Source: Fodinibacter sp038258215 (GTDB lineage Bacteria; Actinomycetota; Actinomycetes; Actinomycetales; Dermatophilaceae). From it: a stretch of DNA of 14,274 bases. The notes beneath the pieces were generated by a model. It was not told the origin of the DNA. It saw nothing but the letters and a program-made list of their open reading frames with translations, and did not search any database. The translations under genes were made by a program, and so were the position numbers. Positions 1 through 7,240 of this stretch are shown in pieces. The stretch covers positions 1 to 14,274 of the forward strand of contig JBBSQC010000064.1 in the NCBI GenBank assembly GCA_038258215.1. Reading direction: 5' to 3'. Position 1 is the first letter of the stretch; each line of letters starts with the position of its first letter.

Positions 1-62
1 CGCTCGGTGTCGAGCGCAGCGAGGGTGAGGGGATCGGTGACGGGCTGGGGCTGCTGGGGCAC
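1..62 (-). CDS. N-terminal fragment of a divergent gene, possibly PPA1309 family
   Basis: Only the first 20 codons of this minus-strand reading frame are inside the window. From a GTG at 62-60 it reads MPQQPQPVTDPLTLAALDTE, open to the edge. A second in-frame GTG at 80-78 would add six residues. An ATG at 70-68 is in another frame and gives an unconvincing Ser/Pro-rich peptide. A GAGG lies 12 bases upstream of the 62 start, so the ribosome site is weak for either GTG. In many actinobacteria a PPA1309-family gene of unknown function lies divergently beside the UPF0182 gene. The ending LAALDTE would fit the first helix of such a protein, but this rests on remembered gene order and not on any motif seen here. 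Confidence 0.4.
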   Translation of the reverse strand, partial: MPQQPQPVTDPLTLAALDTE

Positions 63-100
63 GGAACCATGGTGCCTCACGACCCGTTGAACGGCCGATG

Positions 101-106
101 TAGGTT
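101..106 (+). promoter_or_regulatory. Possible -10 box (TAGGTT) for the UPF0182 gene
   Basis: TAGGTT fits the TANNNT pattern of actinobacterial housekeeping -10 boxes and lies about 49 bases before the GTG at 155, implying a leader of roughly 42 bases. No good -35 is seen at 17-18 bp; TTGAAC at 87-92 is only 8 bp away. The ribosome site for the gene is the GACGAGGAG stretch at 142-150. Confidence 0.35.
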
Positions 107-154
107 GGGCCGTCAACGTCGGCGGGGGCCAACCCGGACGGGACGAGGAGAGCA

Positions 155-3100
155 GTGAGTCGCTCGGAGTGGTTCGGCGGACCGATGGGTCCGGATGAGG
201 GTGCACCGCGTCCCGAGGGGGGTGACGACGGGGGTCCGGAGAAGCCGGCCCGGCCGCAAGTGCAGAGGCGTCGGCGTGGGCCGCTGGGCACGACGCTGCT
301 GGTGCTGGCCGCGCTGGCCATCATCGGCGGTATCGCGGCCGGCATCCTCACCGATATCTGGTGGTACGACTCGGTGGGCTTCCGGTCGGTGTTCCTCAAG
401 GAGCTCTCCACCAAGGCCGTCATCTTCGTGGTGGCTGCCCTCGTCACGGGCGGCGCGGTCGCCTCGAGCCTGGTCATCGCCTACCGCACCCGCCCTCTCT
501 ACGTGCCGGTCACCCAGGCCCAGCAGGTGCTCGAGCAGTACCGCCAGGCCATCGAGCCGCTGCGCCGCATCGGGGTCATTGTCGTGCCGATCGTGCTGGG
601 CCTGCTCGCCGGCTCCGGGTCGATGGGCGCCTGGACCACCTACCTGCTGTGGCGCAACGGCAGTGAGTTCGGCGTCAAGGACCCCCAGTTCAACATGGAC
701 GTCGGGTTCTTCGTCTTCACCCTCCCGTGGCTGAACTTCGTCGTCAGCTTCGTCACCGTCGTGCTCGTGCTCGCGTTCATCGGCGCAGCGTTCACCCACT
801 ATCTCTACGGCGGGCTCCAGCTCCCCGGGCGCGGCCCCACCACGCGGGCGGCCTACGTGCACATCGGCGTCCTGGGCGCGCTCATCGCGCTGACCCGCGC
901 CGCGTCGTACTGGCTGGATCGCTACTCCCTCTCCACCCAGAAGGGCGATCTGCTCACCGGCATCACCTACACCGACGCGAATGCCGTGCTGCCCACCAAG
1001 GCGATCCTCGCCGTGGCCGCGGTGATGTGCGCCGGGTTCTTCCTAGCGGCGATCTGGTCTCGCTCCTGGCGGCTGCCGCTCACCGGCGCCGCGCTGCTCG
1101 TCGTCACCGCGATCGTCGTCGGCGGCATCTACCCCGCCCTGATCCAGTCGCTGCGGGTCAAGCCCTCCCAGAAGGCGCTCGAGGCGCCCTTCATCCAGAA
1201 GAACATCAACGCCACGCGCACGGCCTTCGGTCTGGACCGCGTCACCCGAATCCCGAACCCGACTCCTCCGGCCCAGGACGACAAGCCCGTGCTGCGCGCC
1301 GCCGCCAACGACATCCCGGGGGTGCGCATCATCGACCCCAACGTCGTCGCCCCCACGTTCCGCCAGCTCGAGGGCCAGCGCGACTACTACGCCTTCCCCG
1401 ACACCCTCGACGTCGACCGCTACACCGAGGGCGGCTCGACCCGCGACGCGGTCGTTGCCGTGCGTGAGATCAACCTCGGAGGGCTGCCCGACAACCAGCG
1501 CAACTGGCTCAACGACCACACGGTCTACACCCACGGCTACGGCTTTTACGCGGCCTACGGCAACCAGCGCACCCCTGAGGGCGACCCGGTGTTCTTCGAG
1601 GGCGGTGGGCGGAACACGCTCGGGGACTACGAGTCCCGAATCTACTTCGGTGAGCTCTCTCCCAACTACTCCGTCGTGGGTGCTCCCAAGGGCGACAAGC
1701 CCCAGGAGTTCGACTTCCCGGCGGGCGGTGACGAGGGCGAGGCCGCGGTCAACAACACGTATGCCGGCGGTGGCGGCGTCGACGTCGGGTCCGGCATCCG
1801 GCGCCTGGCGTATGCGGTGAAGTACCGCGAGGCCAACTTCCTGCTCTCCGGCGCGGTCAACTCCGACTCCAAGATCCTCGACCACCGCTCCCCCACCGAG
1901 CGGGTCGAGCGCGTGGCTCCGTGGCTCCAGCTCGACGGCAACGTGTACCCGGCCGTCGTCGACGGGCGGGTCCAATGGATCGTCGACGGGTTCACCACCT
2001 CGGCCAACTACCCGAACAGCCGGCTGCTCGACCTCGCCGACGCGACCTCCGACTCGGTCGCCCAGCGCTCCAACGTGGTGTCGGTCGGTCGTGGCCAGCT
2101 GAACTACGTGCGCAACGCCGTGAAGGCCACGGTCGACGCCTACGACGGCAGCATCAAGCTCTACGGCTGGGACACCACCGACCCGATGCTCAAGGCGTGG
2201 AGCAATGCGTTCCCGGGCTCGGTGCGCCCGCTGTCGGAGATCGACGGCAACCTCATGTCGCACATCCGCTACCCGCAGGACCTGCTCAAGGTCCAGCGCG
2301 AGCTGCTGACCGAGTACCACGTCACCGACCCGGGCAACTTCTTCTCCGCCACCGACAAGTGGCGGGTGCCGAGGGACCCCACCCAGCCCGCTCAGGACCA
2401 GCCGGTTGTGTTCCAGTCGATCGCCATGCCGGGCGAGACCAACGCGGCCTTCTCGATCACCTCGCCCTTCGTGCCCAACAGCAACAGTGAGGGCGGTCGG
2501 GAGATCCTGCGTGGTCTGTTGGCGGTCAACGCGGATGCCGGGTCCGAGAGCGGTAAACCGGCCGAGACCTACGGCTCGTTGCGGCTGCTCGAGTTCGGCT
2601 CGGCGACCCCTGCGGGCCCGGGTCAGGTGCTCAACCAGATCCAGAACTCGCCGGTGCGCTCGCAGAACACCGCGGAACAGCTCTCGCTGGCTCAGTACAT
2701 CACCAACAACTCGGGCTCGGGCAAGCAGCTGACGTTCGGGAACCTGCTCACCTTCCCGCTCGAGGGCAAGATGTTCTACGTCCAGCCGATCTACGTGCAG
2801 GCGTCGGCCGGCTCCGGGTCCTTCCCACAGAACAAGATCACGGTGGCCGTCTACGGCTCCACCGTGGCGTGGGGTGACACCCTCGAGCAGGCGGTCAGCG
2901 GGTTGTTCGGTGCGAGCGAGGACGGCGAACAGGCCGGCGGCGACAACGCCGGCGGGGACACCGGCGGCGACACCGGCGGCACCGCCGAGCCGCCCACGGG
3001 CACCGCGGGCGCCCAGCTCGCGGCCGCGTTGACCGAGATCCAGGACGCCTACACCGCTGGCCAGGACGCGCTGAAGAAGGGCGACTTCACGGCATACGAC

Positions 3101-3217
3101 GTGGCCCAGAAGCGCCTCGACGCGGCGATCAAGAAGGCCAACGCCATCGCCCCGCTGCTCGAGGCGACGCCCAGCCCGAGCCCGAGCCCCAGCCCGAGCC
3201 CCACCCCCTCCGGCTGA
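155..3217 (+). CDS. UPF0182 family large integral membrane protein (COG1615)
   Basis: This 1020-residue protein belongs to the UPF0182/COG1615 family, whose function is unknown. After a charged Gly/Pro-rich cytoplasmic tail it has seven hydrophobic segments, near residues 44-65, 87-109, 138-155, 185-214, 234-251, 282-301 and 307-328. A large extracytoplasmic domain follows, with recognisable family stretches such as AFPDTLDVDRY (about 416-426) and ELSPNYSVVGAPKGDKPQEF (about 499-518). Near residues 928-950 is a Gly/Asp/Thr linker, then a short Ala/Lys-rich helical segment (IQDAYTAGQDALKKGDFTAY) and a Ser-Pro repeat tail ending SPTPSG. The GTG start at 155 is preceded by GAGGAG at 145-150 with four bases between; an ATG at 185 is a weaker alternative. 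The gene appears monocistronic, because a strong hairpin follows and a tRNA gene comes next. The family call is confident; the role is not known. Confidence 0.93.
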   Translation: MSRSEWFGGPMGPDEGAPRPEGGDDGGPEKPARPQVQRRRRGPLGTTLLVLAALAIIGGIAAGILTDIWWYDSVGFRSVFLKELSTKAVIFVVAALVTGGAVASSLVIAYRTRPLYVPVTQAQQVLEQYRQAIEPLRRIGVIVVPIVLGLLAGSGSMGAWTTYLLWRNGSEFGVKDPQFNMDVGFFVFTLPWLNFVVSFVTVVLVLAFIGAAFTHYLYGGLQLPGRGPTTRAAYVHIGVLGALIALTRAASYWLDRYSLSTQKGDLLTGITYTDANAVLPTKAILAVAAVMCAGFFLAAIWSRSWRLPLTGAALLVVTAIVVGGIYPALIQSLRVKPSQKALEAPFIQKNINATRTAFGLDRVTRIPNPTPPAQDDKPVLRAAANDIPGVRIIDPNVVAPTFRQLEGQRDYYAFPDTLDVDRYTEGGSTRDAVVAVREINLGGLPDNQRNWLNDHTVYTHGYGFYAAYGNQRTPEGDPVFFEGGGRNTLGDYESRIYFGELSPNYSVVGAPKGDKPQEFDFPAGGDEGEAAVNNTYAGGGGVDVGSGIRRLAYAVKYREANFLLSGAVNSDSKILDHRSPTERVERVAPWLQLDGNVYPAVVDGRVQWIVDGFTTSANYPNSRLLDLADATSDSVAQRSNVVSVGRGQLNYVRNAVKATVDAYDGSIKLYGWDTTDPMLKAWSNAFPGSVRPLSEIDGNLMSHIRYPQDLLKVQRELLTEYHVTDPGNFFSATDKWRVPRDPTQPAQDQPVVFQSIAMPGETNAAFSITSPFVPNSNSEGGREILRGLLAVNADAGSESGKPAETYGSLRLLEFGSATPAGPGQVLNQIQNSPVRSQNTAEQLSLAQYITNNSGSGKQLTFGNLLTFPLEGKMFYVQPIYVQASAGSGSFPQNKITVAVYGSTVAWGDTLEQAVSGLFGASEDGEQAGGDNAGGDTGGDTGGTAEPPTGTAGAQLAAALTEIQDAYTAGQDALKKGDFTAYDVAQKRLDAAIKKANAIAPLLEATPSPSPSPSPSPTPSG
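3173..3202 (+). repeat. Tandem Ser-Pro hexanucleotide repeat in the 3' end of the UPF0182 gene
   Basis: Five consecutive copies of a 6-base unit, AGCCCG or AGCCCC, encode (Ser-Pro)5 just before the stop codon and are followed by Thr-Pro-Ser-Gly. A repeat of this kind can change copy number by slippage without shifting the frame. Confidence 0.8.
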
Positions 3218-3224
3218 CCCGCGT

Positions 3225-3258
3225 CCGGGGTTCTCGGGGATGACCCCGAGAACCCCGG
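3225..3258 (+). terminator. Hairpin terminator after the UPF0182 gene
   Basis: A perfect 15-bp inverted repeat (3225-3239 pairing with 3244-3258) closes on the four-base loop ATGA, beginning 8 bases after the stop codon. No T-run follows, which is common for terminators in high-GC actinobacteria. It probably ends the UPF0182 transcript before the tRNA gene. Confidence 0.75.
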
Positions 3259-3298
3259 TGCGCGTCCCTCGCCGGTGACGCAGGCGCAACCGGCGGAT

Positions 3299-3328
3299 TT
3301 GGCCACCGGCCCGGGTCTCGCGTACGCT
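3299..3328 (+). promoter_or_regulatory. Possible promoter of the initiator tRNA gene
   Basis: TTGGCC at 3299-3304 and TACGCT at 3323-3328 are separated by 18 bp and resemble -35 and -10 boxes of the housekeeping sigma factor. Transcription would begin near 3335, about 38 bases before the mature tRNA. The match is fair only. Confidence 0.4.
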
Positions 3329-3372
3329 CGAGCCATACCGAGCACGGTTCTTCGGAAGCGTGACTCACTCGA

Positions 3373-3446
3373 CGCGGGGTGGAGCAGCTCGGTAGCTCGC
3401 CGGGCTCATAACCCGGAGGTCGCAGGTTCAAATCCTGCCCCCGCTA
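3373..3446 (+). tRNA. Initiator tRNA-fMet (anticodon CAT)
   Basis: The cloverleaf can be drawn fully: acceptor CGCGGGG (3373-3379) with CCCCGCT (3439-3445), D stem GAGC/GCTC (3382-3385, 3395-3398), anticodon stem CCGGG/CCCGG (3400-3404, 3412-3416) around CTCATAA with anticodon CAT at 3407-3409, and T stem GCAGG/CCTGC around TTCAAAT. Two initiator hallmarks are present: the first acceptor position is unpaired (C1 opposite U72) and three G-C pairs stack next to the anticodon loop. The discriminator is A3446. CCA is not encoded, since CGGA follows, so it must be added by a nucleotidyltransferase. The gene stands alone between two hairpins. Confidence 0.97.
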
Positions 3447-3452
3447 CGGACG

Positions 3453-3487
3453 TCAGGCCCGGAGATCCAATGGATCCCCGGGCCTGA
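3453..3487 (+). terminator. Palindromic hairpin downstream of tRNA-fMet
   Basis: Seven bases after the tRNA lies a 35-base near-perfect palindrome. TCAGGCCCGG (3453-3462) pairs with CCGGGCCTGA (3478-3487), and GATCCA (3464-3469) with TGGATC (3471-3476). There is one A/C mismatch and a single central base. As RNA it would form a long stem with a three-base loop, and it is the likely terminator of the tRNA transcript. No T-tract follows. Confidence 0.65.
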
Positions 3488-3651
3488 TCCGCGTCTCCAG
3501 GCAATTCGCTGGTTCCACCGACGCCATCGGTCTCCGCGTCGACCAACGCCGGAGCGGGATGCCGTGCCACGTCGTCGCGAGCGAGCCGACACGTACGATC
3601 GTCGGGCCGGCGAAGAGCGTGCAGTGGCGTCGGCGCGTCGTGCCATGTCGT
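3488..3651. other. Intergenic stretch without a recognisable gene
   Basis: I see no convincing gene, ribosome site or promoter here. Two similar short words, CGTGCCACGTCGT near 3563 and CGTGCCATGTCGT near 3639, form an imperfect direct repeat. The expected first membrane helix of the broken gene downstream is not found in any of the three forward frames. Confidence 0.5.
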
Positions 3652-4471
3652 GTGGCGTCGAGCGTGGGCCAGGGCCACTCCTGGCCGCAGCTCGCCGATG
3701 TCGCCCCACGGTGGTTCGTGCTGTTGGCCGTGCTCGAGACCGCGAGCTTCGCCGCCCTGTGGTGGCTGGCCCGGATCGCGCTCGCACCGGGCGTCGACCC
3801 GGCGGTCGGCGGGAGCGTCGGCCACCCGGTCGGTGACACGGTCGGCGGCGCCGCACCGGCCCCCCACCTGGGCTGGGGCACCACCGCGGCCGCGCAGCTC
3901 GCCGGCGGCCGCGGTGCTCCTCCTGCTGCCGATCCTGACCATCCCGGCGCTGATCATCGGCCCACCCCCTGCTCGCCAGCTCCAGCTCGGACTCGTCGTG
4001 TCGCTGGTCCTCGCTGTGGCGATCGTCGCGATCGGGGTCACGGTGCTCACCTGGCCGCGAGTGGTCGCGGCCGGCGGTCGGGTCATCGGACGGACCCTGC
4101 ACGTCGTGCGCGACTCGGTCACGCCCTTCGGCGCACGGGTCCGGCCCGCGGAGGTCCTGCTCGCCTACGTCGTCGCCCAGGCGCTCGCCATCATCCCGAT
4201 CACTCCCGGTGGTGTGGGGTTCGTGGATGCCGGCCTGACCACACTGTTGGTGCTGGTCGGCGTCCCGGCGCAGACTGCGCTGATCGGCACCCTGCTGTAC
4301 CGGCTGTTCTCGTTCTGGCTCCCGATCCCCATCGGTGTACTGGCCCGGGCCGGGTGGCGACTCCAGAGGCCGCAGGGATGGCGGAGCGGGGCCACGGTCG
4401 GGGACCGTGGCGGGACCGAACGGTCGGGGGACACTCACACCGCGGGAGGCGAGGCGCCGGGTCAGCAGTAG
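3652..4471 (+). pseudogene. Decayed YbhN / LPG-synthase-TM type membrane protein gene
   Basis: Remnants of a COG0392 flippase-like membrane protein are split over two frames. In the frame starting GTG 3652, WPQLADVAPRWFVLLAVLE and the following hydrophobic stretch match the second membrane segment of the family, and TTAAAQLAG (about 3880-3905) resembles the start of the next conserved block. The frame then changes near 3901-3911, and AAAVLLLLPILTIPALIIG resumes in the +2 frame. The proline/glycine-rich core expected between these parts is absent. A second join near 4120-4140 (DSVTPFGARVRPAEV) again lacks about one helix pair. The conserved C-terminal block IIPITPGGVGFVDAGL and LLYRLFSFWLPIPIGV is intact and ends at the TAG at 4469-4471. 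The first membrane helix is also missing. The 5' boundary is uncertain. Deletion sizes are estimated from memory of intact homologues. I judge it non-functional. Confidence 0.72.
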
Positions 4472-4492
4472 CCCGGACGGCATACCCGCAGG

Positions 4493-4498
4493 TAGGAC
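4493..4498 (+). promoter_or_regulatory. Possible -10 box (TAGGAC) for ndh
   Basis: TAGGAC lies 15 bases before the ndh ATG and would give a leader of only about 9 bases. No -35 is evident. TGAGG (4508-4512) sits one base from the ATG, too close for a normal ribosome site, which fits a near-leaderless message. Support is weak. Confidence 0.3.
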
Positions 4499-4513
4499 GG
4501 TGTTGAATGAGGT

Positions 4514-5911
4514 ATGACCACCCCACACCGTGTCGTCGTCATCGGATCCGGCTTCGGGGGGCTCTTCGGCACGCAGGCGCTCAAGCGCCGCGATGACGTC
4601 GAGGTCACCCTGATCGCCAAGACCGCCCAACACCTCTTCCAGCCCCTCCTCTACCAGGTCGCGACCGGCATCCTCTCCGAGGGCGAGATCGCACCGAGCA
4701 CCCGCGAGATCCTGTCCCGCCAGAAGAACGCCCGGGTCCTGCTCGGCACCGTCAGCGACATCGACCTCGCGGCCAGGACGGTGACGTCCAGCATCCTCGG
4801 ACGCGAGAGCGTCACCCCCTACGACAGCCTGCTGGTCTCGGCCGGGGCCGGCCAGTCCTGGTTCGGCCACGACGAGTTCGCGCGGCACGCACCGGGGATG
4901 AAGTCCATCGACGACGCCCTCGAGCTGCGCGGGCGCATCTTCGGGGCGTTCGAGCTCGCCGAGCAGGCCCGCACGCCCGCCGAGTGCCAGCGTGACCTCA
5001 CCTTCGTCGTGGTGGGCGCGGGCCCGACCGGCGTCGAGATGGCGGGGCAGATCGCCGAGCTGTCCGGGCGCACCCTGAAGAACGACTTCCGCAGCATCGA
5101 CCCCACCGGCGCCCGGATCATCCTGCTCGACGGCGCGGACCAGGTGCTGCCCGCCTTCGGTGAGCGCCTCGGTGGGTCCGCCCGCCGCCGCCTCGAGGAG
5201 ATGGGCGTGGACGTCCGGCTCGGCACGATGGTCACCGGCGTCGACGCCACCGGCATCACGGTGAACGAGAAGGACGGCTCGAGCAGCCGCATCGAGGCCC
5301 TCACGAAGGTCTGGGCGGCCGGGGTGCAGGCCAGTCCCCTCGGGGCGCAGATCGGCGAGCAGTCGGGTGCGACCGTCGACCGGTCCGGGCGGGTGGAGGT
5401 GCTCCCCGACCTCACGGTGCCGGGCCACCCGGAGGTGTTCGTCGTGGGCGACATGATGTCGCTGGACGACCTCCCGGGAGTGGCCCAGGTGGCGATCCAG
5501 GGCGCCCGGTATGCCGCGAAGCAGATCACCGGTCGGCTGGACGGCAAAGAGCCGCAGGGCCCGTTCGAGTACTTCGACAAGGGGTCGATGGCCACCATCT
5601 CGCGGTTCAGCGCGGTGGCCTCGATCGGCAAGCTCCGCTTCTCCGGCTTCATCGCCTGGGTGCTGTGGCTGGGGGTGCACCTCGTCTACATCATCGGCTT
5701 CAAGAACCGGGTGACGACGCTGCTGCACTGGGCCGTGAGCTTCCTGGGTCGCGGGCGCGCCGAGCGGGTCGCGACCGAGCAGCAGGTCTTCGGGCGCCAG
5801 GCCCTGTACATGCTTCCGGCGCAGGAGAGGCCCACGATCCCTGGCCACCCCGACGACGCCGACGTCACCGGCGTCACCGAGCTCGAGGAGCGCCACCGCG
5901 CCGCCGAGTGA
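4514..5911 (+). CDS. ndh: Type II NADH dehydrogenase (NDH-2), FAD-dependent
   Basis: This 465-residue protein is a single-subunit, non-proton-pumping NADH:quinone oxidoreductase that passes electrons from NADH through FAD to menaquinone at the inner face of the membrane. The FAD-binding motif GSGFGG is at residues 11-16, followed by the family block FQPLLYQVATG (42-52). The NADH-binding motif GAGPTG is at 168-173. VFVVGD (308-313) is the second FAD-contacting stretch, and AQVAIQ (324-329) is the AQxAxQ quinone-site motif. A hydrophobic segment near 377-395 (FSGFIAWVLWLGVHLVYII) is the C-terminal membrane anchor. The length is usual for actinobacterial Ndh. The ATG at 4514 is the obvious start. 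The gene stands alone between the pseudogene and the M16 operon, with 36 bases to the ATG that follows. Confidence 0.95.
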   Translation: MTTPHRVVVIGSGFGGLFGTQALKRRDDVEVTLIAKTAQHLFQPLLYQVATGILSEGEIAPSTREILSRQKNARVLLGTVSDIDLAARTVTSSILGRESVTPYDSLLVSAGAGQSWFGHDEFARHAPGMKSIDDALELRGRIFGAFELAEQARTPAECQRDLTFVVVGAGPTGVEMAGQIAELSGRTLKNDFRSIDPTGARIILLDGADQVLPAFGERLGGSARRRLEEMGVDVRLGTMVTGVDATGITVNEKDGSSSRIEALTKVWAAGVQASPLGAQIGEQSGATVDRSGRVEVLPDLTVPGHPEVFVVGDMMSLDDLPGVAQVAIQGARYAAKQITGRLDGKEPQGPFEYFDKGSMATISRFSAVASIGKLRFSGFIAWVLWLGVHLVYIIGFKNRVTTLLHWAVSFLGRGRAERVATEQQVFGRQALYMLPAQERPTIPGHPDDADVTGVTELEERHRAAE

Positions 5912-5934
5912 CCGCCCGGGTCCGGGCCCCCACG

Positions 5935-5940
5935 TAGGGT
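5935..5940 (+). promoter_or_regulatory. -10 box (TAGGGT) placed for a leaderless M16 mRNA
   Basis: TAGGGT ends 7 bases before the ATG at 5948, so transcription would start at or next to the A of that ATG. Leaderless messages are common in actinobacteria, and there is no purine-rich ribosome site before the ATG, which agrees. No clear -35 box is present at 17-18 bp. Confidence 0.5.
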
Positions 5941-5947
5941 GACCGCC

Positions 5948-7240
5948 ATGCCGCTGGACTACCCCATCCACCGTCGCACCCTGGCCAACGGGCTGCGCGT
6001 CGCTGTCTCTCCCGACCACACCGTGCCCAACGTCACCGTCAACATCTGGGTGGGGGTGGGGTCGCGCCACGAGGCCCCCGGGCACACCGGTTTCGCGCAC
6101 CTCTTCGAGCACCTGATGTTCCAGGGGTCGAGGAACGTCCGCAGCGGGGAGCACTTCGAGGCCCTGATGGCCCAGGGCGCCCGGCTCAACGCGACGACCT
6201 GGTTCGACCGCACGAGCTACTTCGAGACCGTGCCTACGGGTGCGGTCGAGCTGGCGCTCTGGCTCGAGGCGGACCGCCACGGGCACCTCCTCGACGCCGT
6301 CAACCAGGGCAACCTCGACAACCAGCGGGACGTGGTGAAGGAGGAGAAGCGCCAGCGCTACGACAACCAGCCCTACGGCGAGGCCCTGATCGACGTGTAC
6401 GCCGCGGTGTTCCCGCCCGGGCACCCCTACCACCACCCGACGATCGGCTCCATGGAGGACCTCGACGCGGCGAGCCTCGACGACGTCCACGCCTTCTTCC
6501 AGCGCCACTACGGACCGGACAACACCGTGCTCACGCTGTGTGGCGACATCACCGCGGAGCACGGGTTTGCCCTCGTGGAGCGCTATCTCGGCGACCTCCC
6601 GGCGCTCAGCCGCGGCACCCGGGGCCCCCTGGCACAGCTCGCCCCCATCGAGACCCCGGTGCGGATGGAGCGCCGTGAGGACGTCCCCAACGACCGGTTG
6701 CACGTCGCCTTCCGGCTCCCGGTGGACCACACCGACGAGTTCCTGGCGGCCGACCTCGCCCTCGACTGCCTGGGCGGGCTGGCGTCCTCGCGGCTGGTCC
6801 GCCGGCTGGTCCGCCTGGAGCAGACCGCCCTCGGCGCCCATGCGACGGCCTGGGGCTTCGTGGACGGCGTCTCGCTCGGGTTCGTGGTCATCGACGTCGC
6901 GCCCGGGGTCGACCCGGCCACCGTCGAGGCGGCTTTCCTCGACGAGCTCGACTCGTTCCTGCTCGAGGGCCCGACGGAGGCCGAGCTCGAGGCCTCCCTC
7001 GCCCAGGCCGAGCGGTCCTGGCTCACCGCCCTCGCCAGCCAGGAGGAGCGAGCCGACCTGATCAGCCACCACCTGTCCCTCTACGACGACCCCGAGTTCG
7101 TGAACACCTACCTCGACCGGCTCCGCGGCGTGACCCCCGAGCAGGTGCTCGAGGCCGCCCGTGGATGGCTGCGACCGGAGTCCCGCTCGGTCGTCGCCTA
7201 CCTGCGAGCCGAGGCCGCGCACGAGGAGGAGGTGGCGTGA
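5948..7240 (+). CDS. M16 family zinc metallopeptidase, catalytic subunit
   Basis: This 430-residue protein is of the M16 (pitrilysin / mitochondrial processing peptidase-like) family. The inverted zinc motif HxxEH is present as HLFEH at residues 51-55, with E54 as the general base. The third zinc ligand is probably E133 in VVKEEKRQ. Both M16 half-domains are present (roughly 10-200 and 205-425). In the second half the position that usually carries the substrate-binding Arg/Tyr pair reads LVRLEQTALG, without the tyrosine motif. I chose ATG 5948 over GTG 5939 because 5939 overlaps the TAGGGT promoter element. No signal peptide is seen, so it is probably cytoplasmic. Its stop overlaps the next gene's start by 4 bases, and that gene encodes the matching partner subunit. 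The substrate is unknown. Confidence 0.93.
   Translation: MPLDYPIHRRTLANGLRVAVSPDHTVPNVTVNIWVGVGSRHEAPGHTGFAHLFEHLMFQGSRNVRSGEHFEALMAQGARLNATTWFDRTSYFETVPTGAVELALWLEADRHGHLLDAVNQGNLDNQRDVVKEEKRQRYDNQPYGEALIDVYAAVFPPGHPYHHPTIGSMEDLDAASLDDVHAFFQRHYGPDNTVLTLCGDITAEHGFALVERYLGDLPALSRGTRGPLAQLAPIETPVRMERREDVPNDRLHVAFRLPVDHTDEFLAADLALDCLGGLASSRLVRRLVRLEQTALGAHATAWGFVDGVSLGFVVIDVAPGVDPATVEAAFLDELDSFLLEGPTEAELEASLAQAERSWLTALASQEERADLISHHLSLYDDPEFVNTYLDRLRGVTPEQVLEAARGWLRPESRSVVAYLRAEAAHEEEVA

Noticed and set aside
1043..3289. A 748-codon minus-strand open frame opposite the UPF0182 gene
   Set aside because: Low-complexity Arg/Gly/Val/Leu composition and complete overlap with a recognised family protein; a GC-driven shadow.
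3275..3487. A 70-codon plus-strand frame through the tRNA gene
   Set aside because: It consists mostly of tRNA sequence read as protein and has no ribosome site.
3373..3651. Integration site (att) of a mobile element at the tRNA gene
   Set aside because: No repeat of the tRNA 3' end and no integrase gene is found downstream in the window.
3559..4506. Reading 3559-4506 as one intact 315-residue protein
   Set aside because: After about 3905 this frame turns into Arg/Pro/His-rich shadow sequence, while the conserved membrane protein continues in the +2 frame, so it is not a real full-length product.
7165..7236. Start of the second M16 gene at 7165
   Set aside because: The frame is open there, but it lies within the first M16 gene and has no ribosome site. 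GTG 7237 follows AGGAGGAGG and overlaps the stop by four bases.
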